Origin: Cyclobacterium salsum
GTDB lineage: Bacteria; Bacteroidota; Bacteroidia; Cytophagales; Cyclobacteriaceae
Direction: 5' to 3'
Assembly (NCBI RefSeq): GCF_010119245.1
Contig: NZ_WNKG01000006.1
Coordinates: 1 to 64,000 of the forward strand
Length of the DNA stretch: 64,000 nucleotides
Shown: one piece after another, positions 17,822 to 25,647 of the stretch
How positions within the stretch are numbered: position 1 is the first letter of the stretch
How the letters are laid out: the number at the start of each line of letters is the position of its first letter
Translations under genes and position numbers: made by a program
Notes under the pieces: model-generated
What the model saw: the letters and a program-made list of their open reading frames with translations, nothing else
Told to the model about the DNA's origin: nothing
Database searches by the model: none

Positions 17822-18502
17822 TTATCTTACGGCGGACATACCTCCATCGACCTTTATTACTTGTCCGGTCATCCAGGAGGACTTTTCAGAAAGTAAAAAT
17901 AAAATGGCTTCTGCCATATCTTCCACCCTGCCAAACCGTCCCAAAGGATGCCTTTTTCCAGCAGCTTCTTTTTTTTCAGGGCTGGAAAGTAACGCTTCTG
18001 CAAGGGGAGTGTCCGTAAGCGAAGGGGCCACGATATTTACCCGAATGCCTGCCGCCGCCCATTCGGAAGCAAGAGAACGCCCCAGTCCTTCCACCGCTCC
18101 TTTCGCCCCTGCGATGGATGCGTGAAAACCCAAACCCGTCTGAACGGCCACAGTACTAAGCAGCACCACGGATGCGGCACCTGATTTTTTTAGTGGTCGC
18201 TGAAGGGCCTGCAAGACCTTTATCGCCCCCAGGTAATTTATTTCTAGATCATTCCTGAAATCGGCCAGGTTGAAGCGGTGAAAGGGTTTCAATTGAATGG
18301 TTCCTGGACAATATACCACTCCGTGAATTTTTTCAGGCACACCCGCAATTTCTTCAAAGTCTTCCGTCACATCCAATTTGTTTTCACCTTCCTGAGATCG
18401 GGAATAAGAAAACACATTGGCTCCTTCAGCTTGAAGCAATGCGTTAACTTTCTCTCCGATTCCACTATTTCCTCCGATTATTACTATGTTACTATTTTTC
18501 AT
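17822..18502 (-). CDS. SDR family oxidoreductase with the catalytic tyrosine replaced
   Basis: A 226-residue short-chain dehydrogenase/reductase. The cofactor loop is GGNSGIG (10-16), the structural NYLGA lies near 89-93, the catalytic Ser is about residue 116 (LLSTVAV), and the C-terminus carries RVNIVAPSLTDTPLA and DGG. The YxxxK motif is altered: Lys134 is present in GFHASIAGAKGAVEGL, but the residue four before it is Ile130 rather than Tyr. His127 lies close and might substitute. An SDR subfamily with this HASIA-AKGA pattern exists, so the change is probably inherited rather than damage. It stands 170 bases beyond folE, separated by a terminator. Confidence 0.85.
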   Translation of the reverse strand: MKNSNIVIIGGNSGIGEKVNALLQAEGANVFSYSRSQEGENKLDVTEDFEEIAGVPEKIHGVVYCPGTIQLKPFHRFNLADFRNDLEINYLGAIKVLQALQRPLKKSGAASVVLLSTVAVQTGLGFHASIAGAKGAVEGLGRSLASEWAAAGIRVNIVAPSLTDTPLAEALLSSPEKKEAAGKRHPLGRFGRVEDMAEAILFLLSEKSSWMTGQVIKVDGGMSAVR

Positions 18503-18587
18503 AATATGTAGTTGCTACGTAAATAATAATGAATAAACCTTCAAATTGTTTTATTAAAAGTAGCGAAAAAGAGGATTCATCCATTTC

Positions 18588-18621
18588 AAAAAAAACTCCC
18601 CCGATATTTAATCGACGGAGT
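18588..18621 (-). terminator. Rho-independent terminator downstream of folE
   Basis: On the minus strand the arms 18611-18621 and 18595-18605 form an 11-base stem with one G-G mismatch and one G-T wobble around a five-base loop, followed by at least seven T residues (A-run 18588-18594 on the plus strand). It lies 50-85 bases after the folE stop and before the SDR gene, so the SDR is a separate transcription unit. Confidence 0.8.
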
Positions 18622-18672
18622 AATTATTTAGAATCAAGATGGTAACCGCAATAAACGGATTTCTCGGTAAGA

Positions 18673-19374
18673 TTACCTGGGCAATTCCAGGTATTTGAGA
18701 AATTCGTTTCGCTTCTGGTCTTCGTTCTCGAATCGACCGCTGTAAAAGGACGTTACCGTGCTACTACTCGTATCTCGAACGCCTCTACTGGATACGCACA
18801 TGTGATCGGCATCCAATATTACCGCTACATCCTCCGTGTTTAAGGCAGCTTTCAGTTCGTTTCCAATTTGTACCGTTAATCGTTCCTGGACCTGGGGCCT
18901 TTTGGCAAAATATTGGACAATGCGATTTATTTTGGATAAACCAATCACATGGCCATTAGAAATATAGGCCACATGTGCCTTGCCATAAATCGGAACAAAA
19001 TGATGCTCGCAATGAGAATAGAAGGTGATGTCTTTTTCAACCAACATTTCATTGTAGCGAAATTTATTTTCAAAAAGCTTCGCTTCAGGCTTGTTTTTTG
19101 GGTCAAGGCCGCTAAAAACTTCTTTTATAAACATCTTTGCCACTCGTTTTGGGGTGCCTTTCAGACTGTCATCTGAGAGGTCCAAGCCGAGAACATGCAT
19201 GATTTCTTTAAAATGTTTTTCTATTAATTCCATTTTGAGATCATCATCCATTTCGAATGCATCCTCTCTTAATGGTGTATCGTGAGAAGATGAAAGGTGT
19301 TCATCTCCCAATTCTTCAATGGTCTGATTAAGATCAATTCCCGCTGAATTCAACAAAGTTTCTTTCTGTTTCAT
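18673..19374 (-). CDS. folE: GTP cyclohydrolase I
   Basis: Converts GTP to 7,8-dihydroneopterin triphosphate, the first step of folate and biopterin synthesis. The 233-residue protein keeps the zinc ligands Cys122 and His125 (SHCEHHFVPIYG) and Cys193 (DHMCVSSRG), as well as GLSKINRIV and the QVQERLT stretch. The first 45 residues form an acidic extension. The start at 19374 overlaps the end of the pterin synthase gene by 41 bases; an internal ATG encoding MDDDLKMELIEKHF would remove the overlap, but the N-terminal KETLLNSAGI looks conserved. Followed by a strong terminator. Confidence 0.96.
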   Translation of the reverse strand: MKQKETLLNSAGIDLNQTIEELGDEHLSSSHDTPLREDAFEMDDDLKMELIEKHFKEIMHVLGLDLSDDSLKGTPKRVAKMFIKEVFSGLDPKNKPEAKLFENKFRYNEMLVEKDITFYSHCEHHFVPIYGKAHVAYISNGHVIGLSKINRIVQYFAKRPQVQERLTVQIGNELKAALNTEDVAVILDADHMCVSSRGVRDTSSSTVTSFYSGRFENEDQKRNEFLKYLELPR

Positions 19375-19744
19375 ATAATCGAACTGTTAAGTCGTATTTC
19401 TTTTCTATTTTTTCCCTCAAAATATTCCAAATAACCACAGCAATGTTTTCTGCAGTTGGGTTAAGTGCTTTAAATTCATCTGTGTCTAAATTTAGGTTTT
19501 TGTGATCGAATTTATCAGTTATATGTTCCCGGATAACGTCTTTCAATCGTTTCATATCATATACATACCCCGTCTCCGGGTCAATTGGTCCTTCCAACTT
19601 CACAATTAAGTCATAATTATGACCATGATAGTTCGGATTATTGCATTTTCCGAAAATCTGTTTGTTCTTTTCTGCTGTCCAGGCAGGATTATGGAGCCGA
19701 TGGGCCGCATTGAAATGTTCTTTTCGGTAGATGGCTAATTTCAT
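19334..19744 (-). CDS. 6-pyruvoyl/6-carboxy-tetrahydropterin synthase (PTPS/QueD family)
   Basis: A 136-residue T-fold enzyme acting on dihydroneopterin triphosphate. Zinc ligands are His15 (AAHRL), His40 and His42 (HGH); the catalytic Cys34 lies in GKCNNPNYHGHNY and the second catalytic His in FDHKNLN. Six residues separate the Cys from the HGH motif, as in the animal biopterin enzyme (PTPS-II), whereas classic QueD has four. Together with the overlapping folE this allows either a queuosine or a biopterin-type product. It is first in a two-gene unit; a terminator-like hairpin stands in its leader. Confidence 0.9.
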   Translation of the reverse strand: MKLAIYRKEHFNAAHRLHNPAWTAEKNKQIFGKCNNPNYHGHNYDLIVKLEGPIDPETGYVYDMKRLKDVIREHITDKFDHKNLNLDTDEFKALNPTAENIAVVIWNILREKIEKKYDLTVRLYETERNFVEFSGN

Positions 19745-20061
19745 AGATTCACTAACAGGGATTTCCCTTTCTTTGTTTATTATTTAATTCAAAAAACTCA
19801 ACAAAAACTCCACGTTTATCTTTGGAGTTGCTGGCTTCTCAAAGGAAAAAGGACAACAAATCGTTTGATGTTAAGCATTTTTCAAGCCAAACAACAAGAA
19901 AATAAGCCTGTTGGGTTCAAAATAAAAAAAATATTAACCGAAAGAAAAGCATCAAAATAAATTAGGGGAGTGAAACTTAACCTAAATCAAATGGTGTTAT
20001 TAAGTTACCTTTGGCGGCGGATCCTTTCATCCTGATCCGGCATGAAACTAAAATTTAATCC
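19745..20061. other. Divergent intergenic region between the pterin genes and an L,D-transpeptidase
   Basis: These 317 A+T-rich bases hold no gene. AACTCCA (19806-19812) and TGGAGTT (19823-19829) form a 7-bp inverted repeat. Read on the minus strand it is followed by TTTGT and then a longer T-rich stretch, which makes it look like a terminator or attenuator in the leader of the pterin synthase gene. No preQ1 or tetrahydrofolate aptamer core was recognised. The right part carries the candidate promoter of the plus-strand gene. Confidence 0.35.
20006..20013 (+). promoter_or_regulatory. Candidate Bacteroidota -7 box upstream of the YkuD_2 gene
   Basis: TACCTTTG fits TAnnTTTG and lies 49 bases before the start codon. 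No TTG is found at the expected distance upstream, so support is only partial. Confidence 0.35.
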
Positions 20062-20820
20062 ATGCAACAACTTGTAATCATTCTTCTTTTTTTCGCCAGC
20101 TCAGTGTTTTCTTCTGGCGATGCAAACGTGTCGGTGTCGGATTTAAAGGCTTCCACGCAATTAATGGCTCCTGAACCCAACAGCCCCCCTGAATTGGCAG
20201 AAAGCATTTGGACAAATGTAAGAAAACAAGCTCCGGCATTACGGAAAGAGGTTTTGAAGGTAGCGGTTCAGGGCTACCGCATTCTGATCGAAAAAGGGAT
20301 ATTACCTGAGGGCAAACCCCTTACCATTATCGATTTTGATTTGCCTTCTACCGAACGGAGATTATGGATCATCGACATGAATACTAAAAGCCTGACTCAT
20401 GAATCGCTGGTTGCACACGGTAGGAATTCCGGGGAGTTACTAGCCAGAAAATTCTCCAATAAATCGGAGAGTTTTATGAGTAGTCTGGGCTTTTACCTCA
20501 CAGGAGAAAGGTATGTGGGCAAGCACGGGGCTTCATTACGTCTGGATGGATTGGAAGAGGGAATCAATGATCAGGCCCGAACCAGGGCTATCGTAATCCA
20601 TTCGGCTGACTATGCAACGGAAACGTTTGTTAAGAGGCACGGAAGGTTAGGCAGAAGCCTGGGCTGTCCGGCACTTCCAAAGGAAAATCACGAAGAGGTG
20701 ATCGACCTGATTCGGGACAAAAGCTGTCTTTACATTCATGCCAGCCAGGAATCATATAAGGAGAAGTCAATTTTCCTCTCCCACAACGCTGAAAGCGACA
20801 GGGGTCTGCAGCAATTTTAA
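20062..20820 (+). CDS. Exported murein L,D-transpeptidase catalytic-domain protein (YkuD_2 type)
   Basis: A 252-residue secreted protein with a signal peptide (IILLFFASSVFSSGDA). The C-terminal half matches the murein L,D-transpeptidase catalytic-domain family: DMNTKSLTHESLVAHGRNSG, the His in VIHSADYA and the probable nucleophile Cys in GRSLGCPAL. Such proteins are thought to form 3-3 crosslinks or attach proteins to peptidoglycan using the same chemistry as YkuD. Its last 54 bases overlap, on the opposite strand, the end of an unrelated L,D-transpeptidase. Leader carries a TACCTTTG box. Confidence 0.85.
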   Translation: MQQLVIILLFFASSVFSSGDANVSVSDLKASTQLMAPEPNSPPELAESIWTNVRKQAPALRKEVLKVAVQGYRILIEKGILPEGKPLTIIDFDLPSTERRLWIIDMNTKSLTHESLVAHGRNSGELLARKFSNKSESFMSSLGFYLTGERYVGKHGASLRLDGLEEGINDQARTRAIVIHSADYATETFVKRHGRLGRSLGCPALPKENHEEVIDLIRDKSCLYIHASQESYKEKSIFLSHNAESDRGLQQF

Positions 20821-22470
20821 AAGTTCACTGTCACGATCATAAATATCCTTTCGAATATTTTCATTATGGTTGGAATCGGTCCAAAAGGTTAGGTAAAGGA
20901 TGATAACAGGAATCTTTTGATTTAGTCTGACGATTTGTTCTGTATTTTGCTGCATAGCACTCCGGATTCGTTCATCCGACCAAAGAGGCTGGTCTTTCAA
21001 TAATAACTGGGCCAATTCAAAAGGCTTCTCTATGCGGATGCAGCCGGAACTCAGTGCCCGGTCTTCTCTGTAAAACAATTCCCTGGAAGGGGTATCGTGA
21101 ATGTAAACACTGTAGGAATTGGGGAACATGAATTTGACCAATCCCAGGGAATTTTGGGGGCCGGGATTCTGCCGGATCAGGTAGGGGAAATTGGCTCCGG
21201 TCATTTGCTGCCAATCCACGGTGGTAGGGTTGATTTCCTGTCCTGACGGATCGATCACCCGCATATTTTTTTGGGCCAGGTAATTGACGTTTTTCCGGAT
21301 AGCAGGTAGCACGTCATTTTTTAGGATAGTGGGGGGAATGGTCCAGGTAGGACTAAAAACCAGGTAGCTCATGTCTGCATTAAACACGGGTGTTTTCCGG
21401 TAGGATTTACCGACAATTACATTGGAATGAAGCAGGGTGTCCCGATTGCGGATTAGATCCATGGAATAGTTGGCAATGTTTACCAGAATAAATTTCTGTA
21501 GCGTGGTATCCGGCAGCCACCTTATGCGCTCCAAATTCACCGCTACCTTATCCATTAATTGTTGCGGACTCTGGTTAAGGGCTTCGAGGGTAGCCCGGCC
21601 AAGTACCCCATCTGGCTGAAGCCCATTTCTCAATTGGAAATTTTTCACGCCTTCTGCTGTGACGCTATCGTATACATGCAATTCCTCCTCCGGGAGGGGG
21701 AGACCTACCATATCCTTCCAAAAAACTAATTTCTCCCGAATGATGGGAATCTGTCCGTGTCGTTGGTTGATTTTCACCGGCTCTTCTGTAGCTAATGGCA
21801 TCCAGTTTTTCCCTTCGTAGGCATTTGCCATTCGTTGGTATTTCTTCATCGATAGCCGCATTCTTTCGTATACGGGAAATCGGGGTCTCAGACTTTGAAG
21901 CACGTCCCGAACATTGTCGCCTGCCAACGCAAGGTTCAATTTCCCCAAAATACCGGGTTCGTTTTCCTTGCTTCGGATATCCCAAGTTCCCCTGAGGTGC
22001 TCGGGGTGGACTTTTCCTTTAAAAAGATGATGGGAATACAAAACAAATGCGTCGCTAAGAAGAATATCCAACAGGGCAAGTTCTCTTTCCGAGAGGGATG
22101 TTCCTGCCATGTCTTTATCAAAAAGGGCGTTGACAGCTTCAAGGTGATAATCCTCAGGCACCAACCCATCGAACCTCGCCTGGCGGATTAAATACAGAAG
22201 TTCCCTAGCCTTACAGGTGGGTTGTTGTGCACCCGACCATCCGGGAAGAAAGGCTCTCTCGGAGTAGAAGGTGAGCAGAGTAGACCTGGAATGGATAGGG
22301 GTTGGGTTGTTCGCAACGCTTAGCTGGGTTTCGTTTCCTTCCAGCAGGGATCTGATTTCCAACGCAATAGGGGCATCGTTTGAAAAAGCCTTTATCGGGA
22401 AAAAGGTCACTTCTGACAGGGTTGATAGCAGGAGAAGAAGGAGTATCCGGAAACCGATAACTGTACTCAT
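20767..22470 (-). CDS. L,D-transpeptidase of the YcbB/LdtD type
   Basis: A 567-residue exported enzyme that makes 3-3 peptidoglycan crosslinks. It has an N-terminal signal sequence (IGFRILLLLLLSTLSEV), an N-terminal scaffold around residues 60-260 and a peptidoglycan-binding repeat (VKNFQLRNGLQPDGVLGRA). The C-terminal YkuD domain has His in YIHDTPSRELF and Cys in ALSSGCIRIEKP. Its start overlaps the kdsA stop (ATGA), so it is the last gene of the GNAT-nitrilase/kdsC/kdsA series. The 3' end runs 54 bases into the opposite-strand YkuD_2 gene. Confidence 0.93.
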   Translation of the reverse strand: MSTVIGFRILLLLLLSTLSEVTFFPIKAFSNDAPIALEIRSLLEGNETQLSVANNPTPIHSRSTLLTFYSERAFLPGWSGAQQPTCKARELLYLIRQARFDGLVPEDYHLEAVNALFDKDMAGTSLSERELALLDILLSDAFVLYSHHLFKGKVHPEHLRGTWDIRSKENEPGILGKLNLALAGDNVRDVLQSLRPRFPVYERMRLSMKKYQRMANAYEGKNWMPLATEEPVKINQRHGQIPIIREKLVFWKDMVGLPLPEEELHVYDSVTAEGVKNFQLRNGLQPDGVLGRATLEALNQSPQQLMDKVAVNLERIRWLPDTTLQKFILVNIANYSMDLIRNRDTLLHSNVIVGKSYRKTPVFNADMSYLVFSPTWTIPPTILKNDVLPAIRKNVNYLAQKNMRVIDPSGQEINPTTVDWQQMTGANFPYLIRQNPGPQNSLGLVKFMFPNSYSVYIHDTPSRELFYREDRALSSGCIRIEKPFELAQLLLKDQPLWSDERIRSAMQQNTEQIVRLNQKIPVIILYLTFWTDSNHNENIRKDIYDRDSELLKLLQTPVAFSVVGEEN

Positions 22471-23315
22471 ATCAGTGAAAAATCTTTATATCGGTCCCCC
22501 ATCTCCCAGGCCTCCCTGATCATAGCGAGAAATGCTTCCATTTGGGAAAGCGGAACCATGTTAGGGCCATCACTAAGCGCCTTGGAAGGTTCGGGGTGGG
22601 TTTCTATAAAAAAACCATCTACCCCCGCAGCTCCGGCTGCACGAGCCAGGTAGGGAGCCATTTGCCGCTGTCCGCCACTGCTTCCCAGGTTGGCTCCGGG
22701 TTGCTGCACACTGTGGGTCACATCGAACACCACCGGTGCATACTGCCTCATTATCGGTAGCGCACGCATGTCCACCACCAAATTATGGTAGCCTAAGGCA
22801 AAACCCCTCTCTGTCAGGCATACGTTCTGATTGCCCGTGGAGCGAATTTTATCCACGGCGAACTGCATGTCTTCCGGGGCCATGAATTGCCCCCTTTTTA
22901 TTTTGACTGCTTTTCCGGAATTTCCAGCGGCCAGTAAGAGATCGGTTTGCCGGCACAAAAACGCTGGGATTTGGATGACATCTACGATAGAAGCCACAGA
23001 TTCTATCTGGTAGCTTTCGTGTACATCCGTAAGTAAGGGGACTTCCAGTTGCTTCCCTACTTCTTCGAGTACCTTCAGGGACTGATCAAAGCCAATGCCC
23101 CGAAAGGAATTACCGGAAGTTCGGTTGGCCTTATCAAAGGAGGCCTTGAAAACGTATTCAAATCCATGACTTTGGGCATACGCTTTCACCTTGCTTCCGA
23201 TTTCCAGACAAATGTCCAGGCTTTCCACCGCACAGGGACCGGAAAACAACACCGGCTTATCTCCCCCTAAAATCAGTTGATTCCGAATGGTCATGGTGTA
23301 AGAACTTCTTTTCAT
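22467..23315 (-). CDS. kdsA: 3-deoxy-8-phosphooctulonate synthase
   Basis: Condenses phosphoenolpyruvate with arabinose 5-phosphate to form Kdo 8-phosphate for lipopolysaccharide. The 282-residue TIM barrel shows LFSGPCAVES near residue 24, KASFDKANR, the GxxxLTDVHE-like stretch (PLLTDVHES), MRALPIM and DVTHSVQQPG. The sequence ends at the ATGA shared with the L,D-transpeptidase start. kdsC lies 14 bases upstream. The arabinose-5-phosphate isomerase and CMP-Kdo synthetase genes are elsewhere. Confidence 0.97.
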   Translation of the reverse strand: MKRSSYTMTIRNQLILGGDKPVLFSGPCAVESLDICLEIGSKVKAYAQSHGFEYVFKASFDKANRTSGNSFRGIGFDQSLKVLEEVGKQLEVPLLTDVHESYQIESVASIVDVIQIPAFLCRQTDLLLAAGNSGKAVKIKRGQFMAPEDMQFAVDKIRSTGNQNVCLTERGFALGYHNLVVDMRALPIMRQYAPVVFDVTHSVQQPGANLGSSGGQRQMAPYLARAAGAAGVDGFFIETHPEPSKALSDGPNMVPLSQMEAFLAMIREAWEMGDRYKDFSLI

Positions 23316-23329
23316 AGCTAGTGCTTGGG

Positions 23330-23908
23330 TTAATGGCCTGAGTCAGGCTGGGAAATGGAGGAAATAATTTCGTGCAGGTTGCCCTGGGCAAACAGGATCA
23401 GGTCTGCCAATTCCCGAAAGGATCCCCTGCCTCCGGGTTTCGAGGTGACATAATGGACCTGATCGCATATGTAGTTCATGGCATCTGCCGGTGCGGCTGA
23501 TAAGCCCACTTTTTGCAATAACTCCAGGTCGATCAGATCGTCTCCTATGTAGGCCACCTCCGCAGTGGAAGTATTGGTTTTTGTTAAAATTTCCGCCACC
23601 GTGCCCCACTTGTCCCTTACGCCATGCAAGTGAAAATCCACCTTCATTTGATCACAACGCTTTTTGGAGACCGCTACTTCCCTGCCGGAAAGGACACCGA
23701 CTTTTATGCCGGTTTCCTGTAGGTAGCGAATAATTTGTCCGTCTTTTACTTGAAATTTTTTGTACTCCATACCCAGGTCATCTAAAAGAATTCCCCCATC
23801 TGTGAGAACCCCGTCCAAATCGGTAAGTAGTAGTTTGATTTTTTTTGCCCGATTCAAGGTATCTCTGCTTACATGCTGATAATAGTCCATCACCTTTTGT
23901 TTTTCCAT
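23330..23908 (-). CDS. kdsC: 3-deoxy-D-manno-octulosonate 8-phosphate phosphatase (KdsC, HAD family)
   Basis: Removes the phosphate from Kdo 8-phosphate. The 192-residue C0-type HAD phosphatase has the nucleophile motif LLTDLDGVLTDG (Asp30 and Asp32), VLSGREV as motif II and AYIGDDLIDLELL as the acidic motif. It has no cap domain, as expected for KdsC tetramers. The start overlaps the end of the GNAT-nitrilase gene by 19 bases and kdsA follows 14 bases later, so the step order of the Kdo pathway is kept in one transcript. Confidence 0.94.
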   Translation of the reverse strand: MEKQKVMDYYQHVSRDTLNRAKKIKLLLTDLDGVLTDGGILLDDLGMEYKKFQVKDGQIIRYLQETGIKVGVLSGREVAVSKKRCDQMKVDFHLHGVRDKWGTVAEILTKTNTSTAEVAYIGDDLIDLELLQKVGLSAAPADAMNYICDQVHYVTSKPGGRGSFRELADLILFAQGNLHEIISSISQPDSGH

Positions 23909-25431
23909 TGGATGGAATAAAGATCTAATCTTCGTTGGGCCAGATTCCTCACACTGCCTGCTTTGCGGAGTTTGGTCAATAAATCCAGGTCAACGTCCGC
24001 TACAATGGTGGTTTCCGTATTTAGCGATGCCTCCGCAATAATAGCATCGTGAGGGAAGGAGAAGTCAGAAGGCGAATAGATGGCCGCTTGCGAATGCTGG
24101 ATATCCATATTTTCTACCCTTGGTAGGTTACCAACCGAACCCGTAATGGCCACATAGCATTCGTTTTCGATGGCCCTCGATTTGGCACAGGTGCTTACTC
24201 TAAGGTAGGCATTTTTTGTATCTGTCCAAAAAGGAACAAACAGGATATCCATCTCCTTTTCAGCCAAAATCCGACTTAGCTCAGGAAATTCAATGTCGTA
24301 GCAGATTAGGATTCCAACTTTTCCCGCATCGGTATCGAAGACTTTGATCCCGTTTCCACCCTGGAGGCCCCAATAGGACTGTTCATCCGGAGTGATGTGC
24401 AGCTTGTATTGCTTGTCCATGGTGCCATCTCTTCGGCAAAGGTAACTGACGTTCCGAAGTTTTTTGTTATCGTATTCCGGCATGCTACCTGCGATGATAT
24501 TCACATTATAGGAAAGTGCCAGGTCTCGCATGCGGTTGACAATCTCCTCCGTATAATCAGCCAGGTTTCGAATGGCTTCCGAAGCATCCATTTTATTAAA
24601 TTCAGCTAATAGCGGGGCATTAAAAAACTCAGGAAAGAGGCAGAAGTCAGATTTGTAATCGGAAACCGTATCTACGAAAAATTCTACCTGCTGCATGAGG
24701 TCGTCTACGTCATTAAACCGCCTCATTTTCCATTGTACCAGCCCCAGCCGGACGATGGTTTTTTTATTACCAATAAGTTTTTCGTCCTTTTCGTAATAGA
24801 TATTTATCCATTCCAGGAGGGTGGCATAGGCCCTGGAGTCGGTATCTTCCGGTAGGTATTTAGTGATCACCTTGCGGACGTGAAATTCGTTTGCCAGCTG
24901 AAAGGAAAGAACCGGATCAAAAATTTCCTTATTTTTTACCAATTCAATGTATTTCCGGGGCGACATCTGGTCGGCATATTTGCTGTACCCGGGTATTCTG
25001 CCTCCTGCAATGATGGATCGGAGATTAAGGTTTTCACAAAGTTCTTTACGGGCATCATAAAGTCTTCTACCCAGACGAAGGCCACGGTACTCTTTGTCTA
25101 CAAATACATCCGTACCATATAAGGTATCTCCATCTTCATCATGGGTGTCAAATTTCCCGTAACCGGTAATCTGGTCATAATTATGATTATCTCCGTATTT
25201 GGAGTAATCCACGATAAGGCTTAAAGCAACGGCGACGACCTTATCATTGTCTTCCAGGCAAATCTGACCCTCTGGAAAGGCATTTAACTGATTCTCGAAC
25301 TCCTCCTTTGTCCAGGTCATTCCCTGGGTTTTATAGGCTGAAACCATGATTTTACGAATATCATCAAAATCGGAAAGTTTGATGTTTCGGAGTTTTAGTC
25401 GGTGTTCGAGTTCTTCTTTTTGCTTACTCAT
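23890..25431 (-). CDS. Bifunctional GNAT acetyltransferase / carbon-nitrogen hydrolase
   Basis: A 513-residue two-domain cytoplasmic protein. Residues 12-150 form a GNAT domain with the acetyl-CoA loop region VDKEYRGLRLGRRLYDAR. Residues 225-505 form a nitrilase-superfamily amidohydrolase with the catalytic set Glu268 (FPEFF), Lys343 (YKLHITPDE) and Cys377 (LICYDIEFPE). This fusion is a known family in Bacteroidota and Proteobacteria; its natural substrate is not established. It heads the kdsC-kdsA-LdtD gene string and overlaps kdsC by 19 bases. A link to the envelope pathway is suggested only by position. Confidence 0.9.
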   Translation of the reverse strand: MSKQKEELEHRLKLRNIKLSDFDDIRKIMVSAYKTQGMTWTKEEFENQLNAFPEGQICLEDNDKVVAVALSLIVDYSKYGDNHNYDQITGYGKFDTHDEDGDTLYGTDVFVDKEYRGLRLGRRLYDARKELCENLNLRSIIAGGRIPGYSKYADQMSPRKYIELVKNKEIFDPVLSFQLANEFHVRKVITKYLPEDTDSRAYATLLEWINIYYEKDEKLIGNKKTIVRLGLVQWKMRRFNDVDDLMQQVEFFVDTVSDYKSDFCLFPEFFNAPLLAEFNKMDASEAIRNLADYTEEIVNRMRDLALSYNVNIIAGSMPEYDNKKLRNVSYLCRRDGTMDKQYKLHITPDEQSYWGLQGGNGIKVFDTDAGKVGILICYDIEFPELSRILAEKEMDILFVPFWTDTKNAYLRVSTCAKSRAIENECYVAITGSVGNLPRVENMDIQHSQAAIYSPSDFSFPHDAIIAEASLNTETTIVADVDLDLLTKLRKAGSVRNLAQRRLDLYSIQWKNKR

Positions 25432-25647
25432 ATCGTAAAATTAAGCACAAATTTACCTAAATTGACTGCCAAAGCTGTATTTACACCGCGAATTTATCCT
25501 TCTTTTTTCAACAAAAAGGCTAATTTACGCGGATAAAATTCCAGGAATGCTTTTTCCCGGATAAAGACTTTGAAAATGGTACGAGTTGGTCTGACAACCA
25601 TTTCAGCAGGTAGGAGTTGATTGGCTAACGAATTAATTTCTTTATAT

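Noticed and set aside
19745-20061. Possible preQ1 or tetrahydrofolate riboswitch before the pterin genes
   Set aside because: No conserved aptamer core could be recognised; only a simple hairpin is present.
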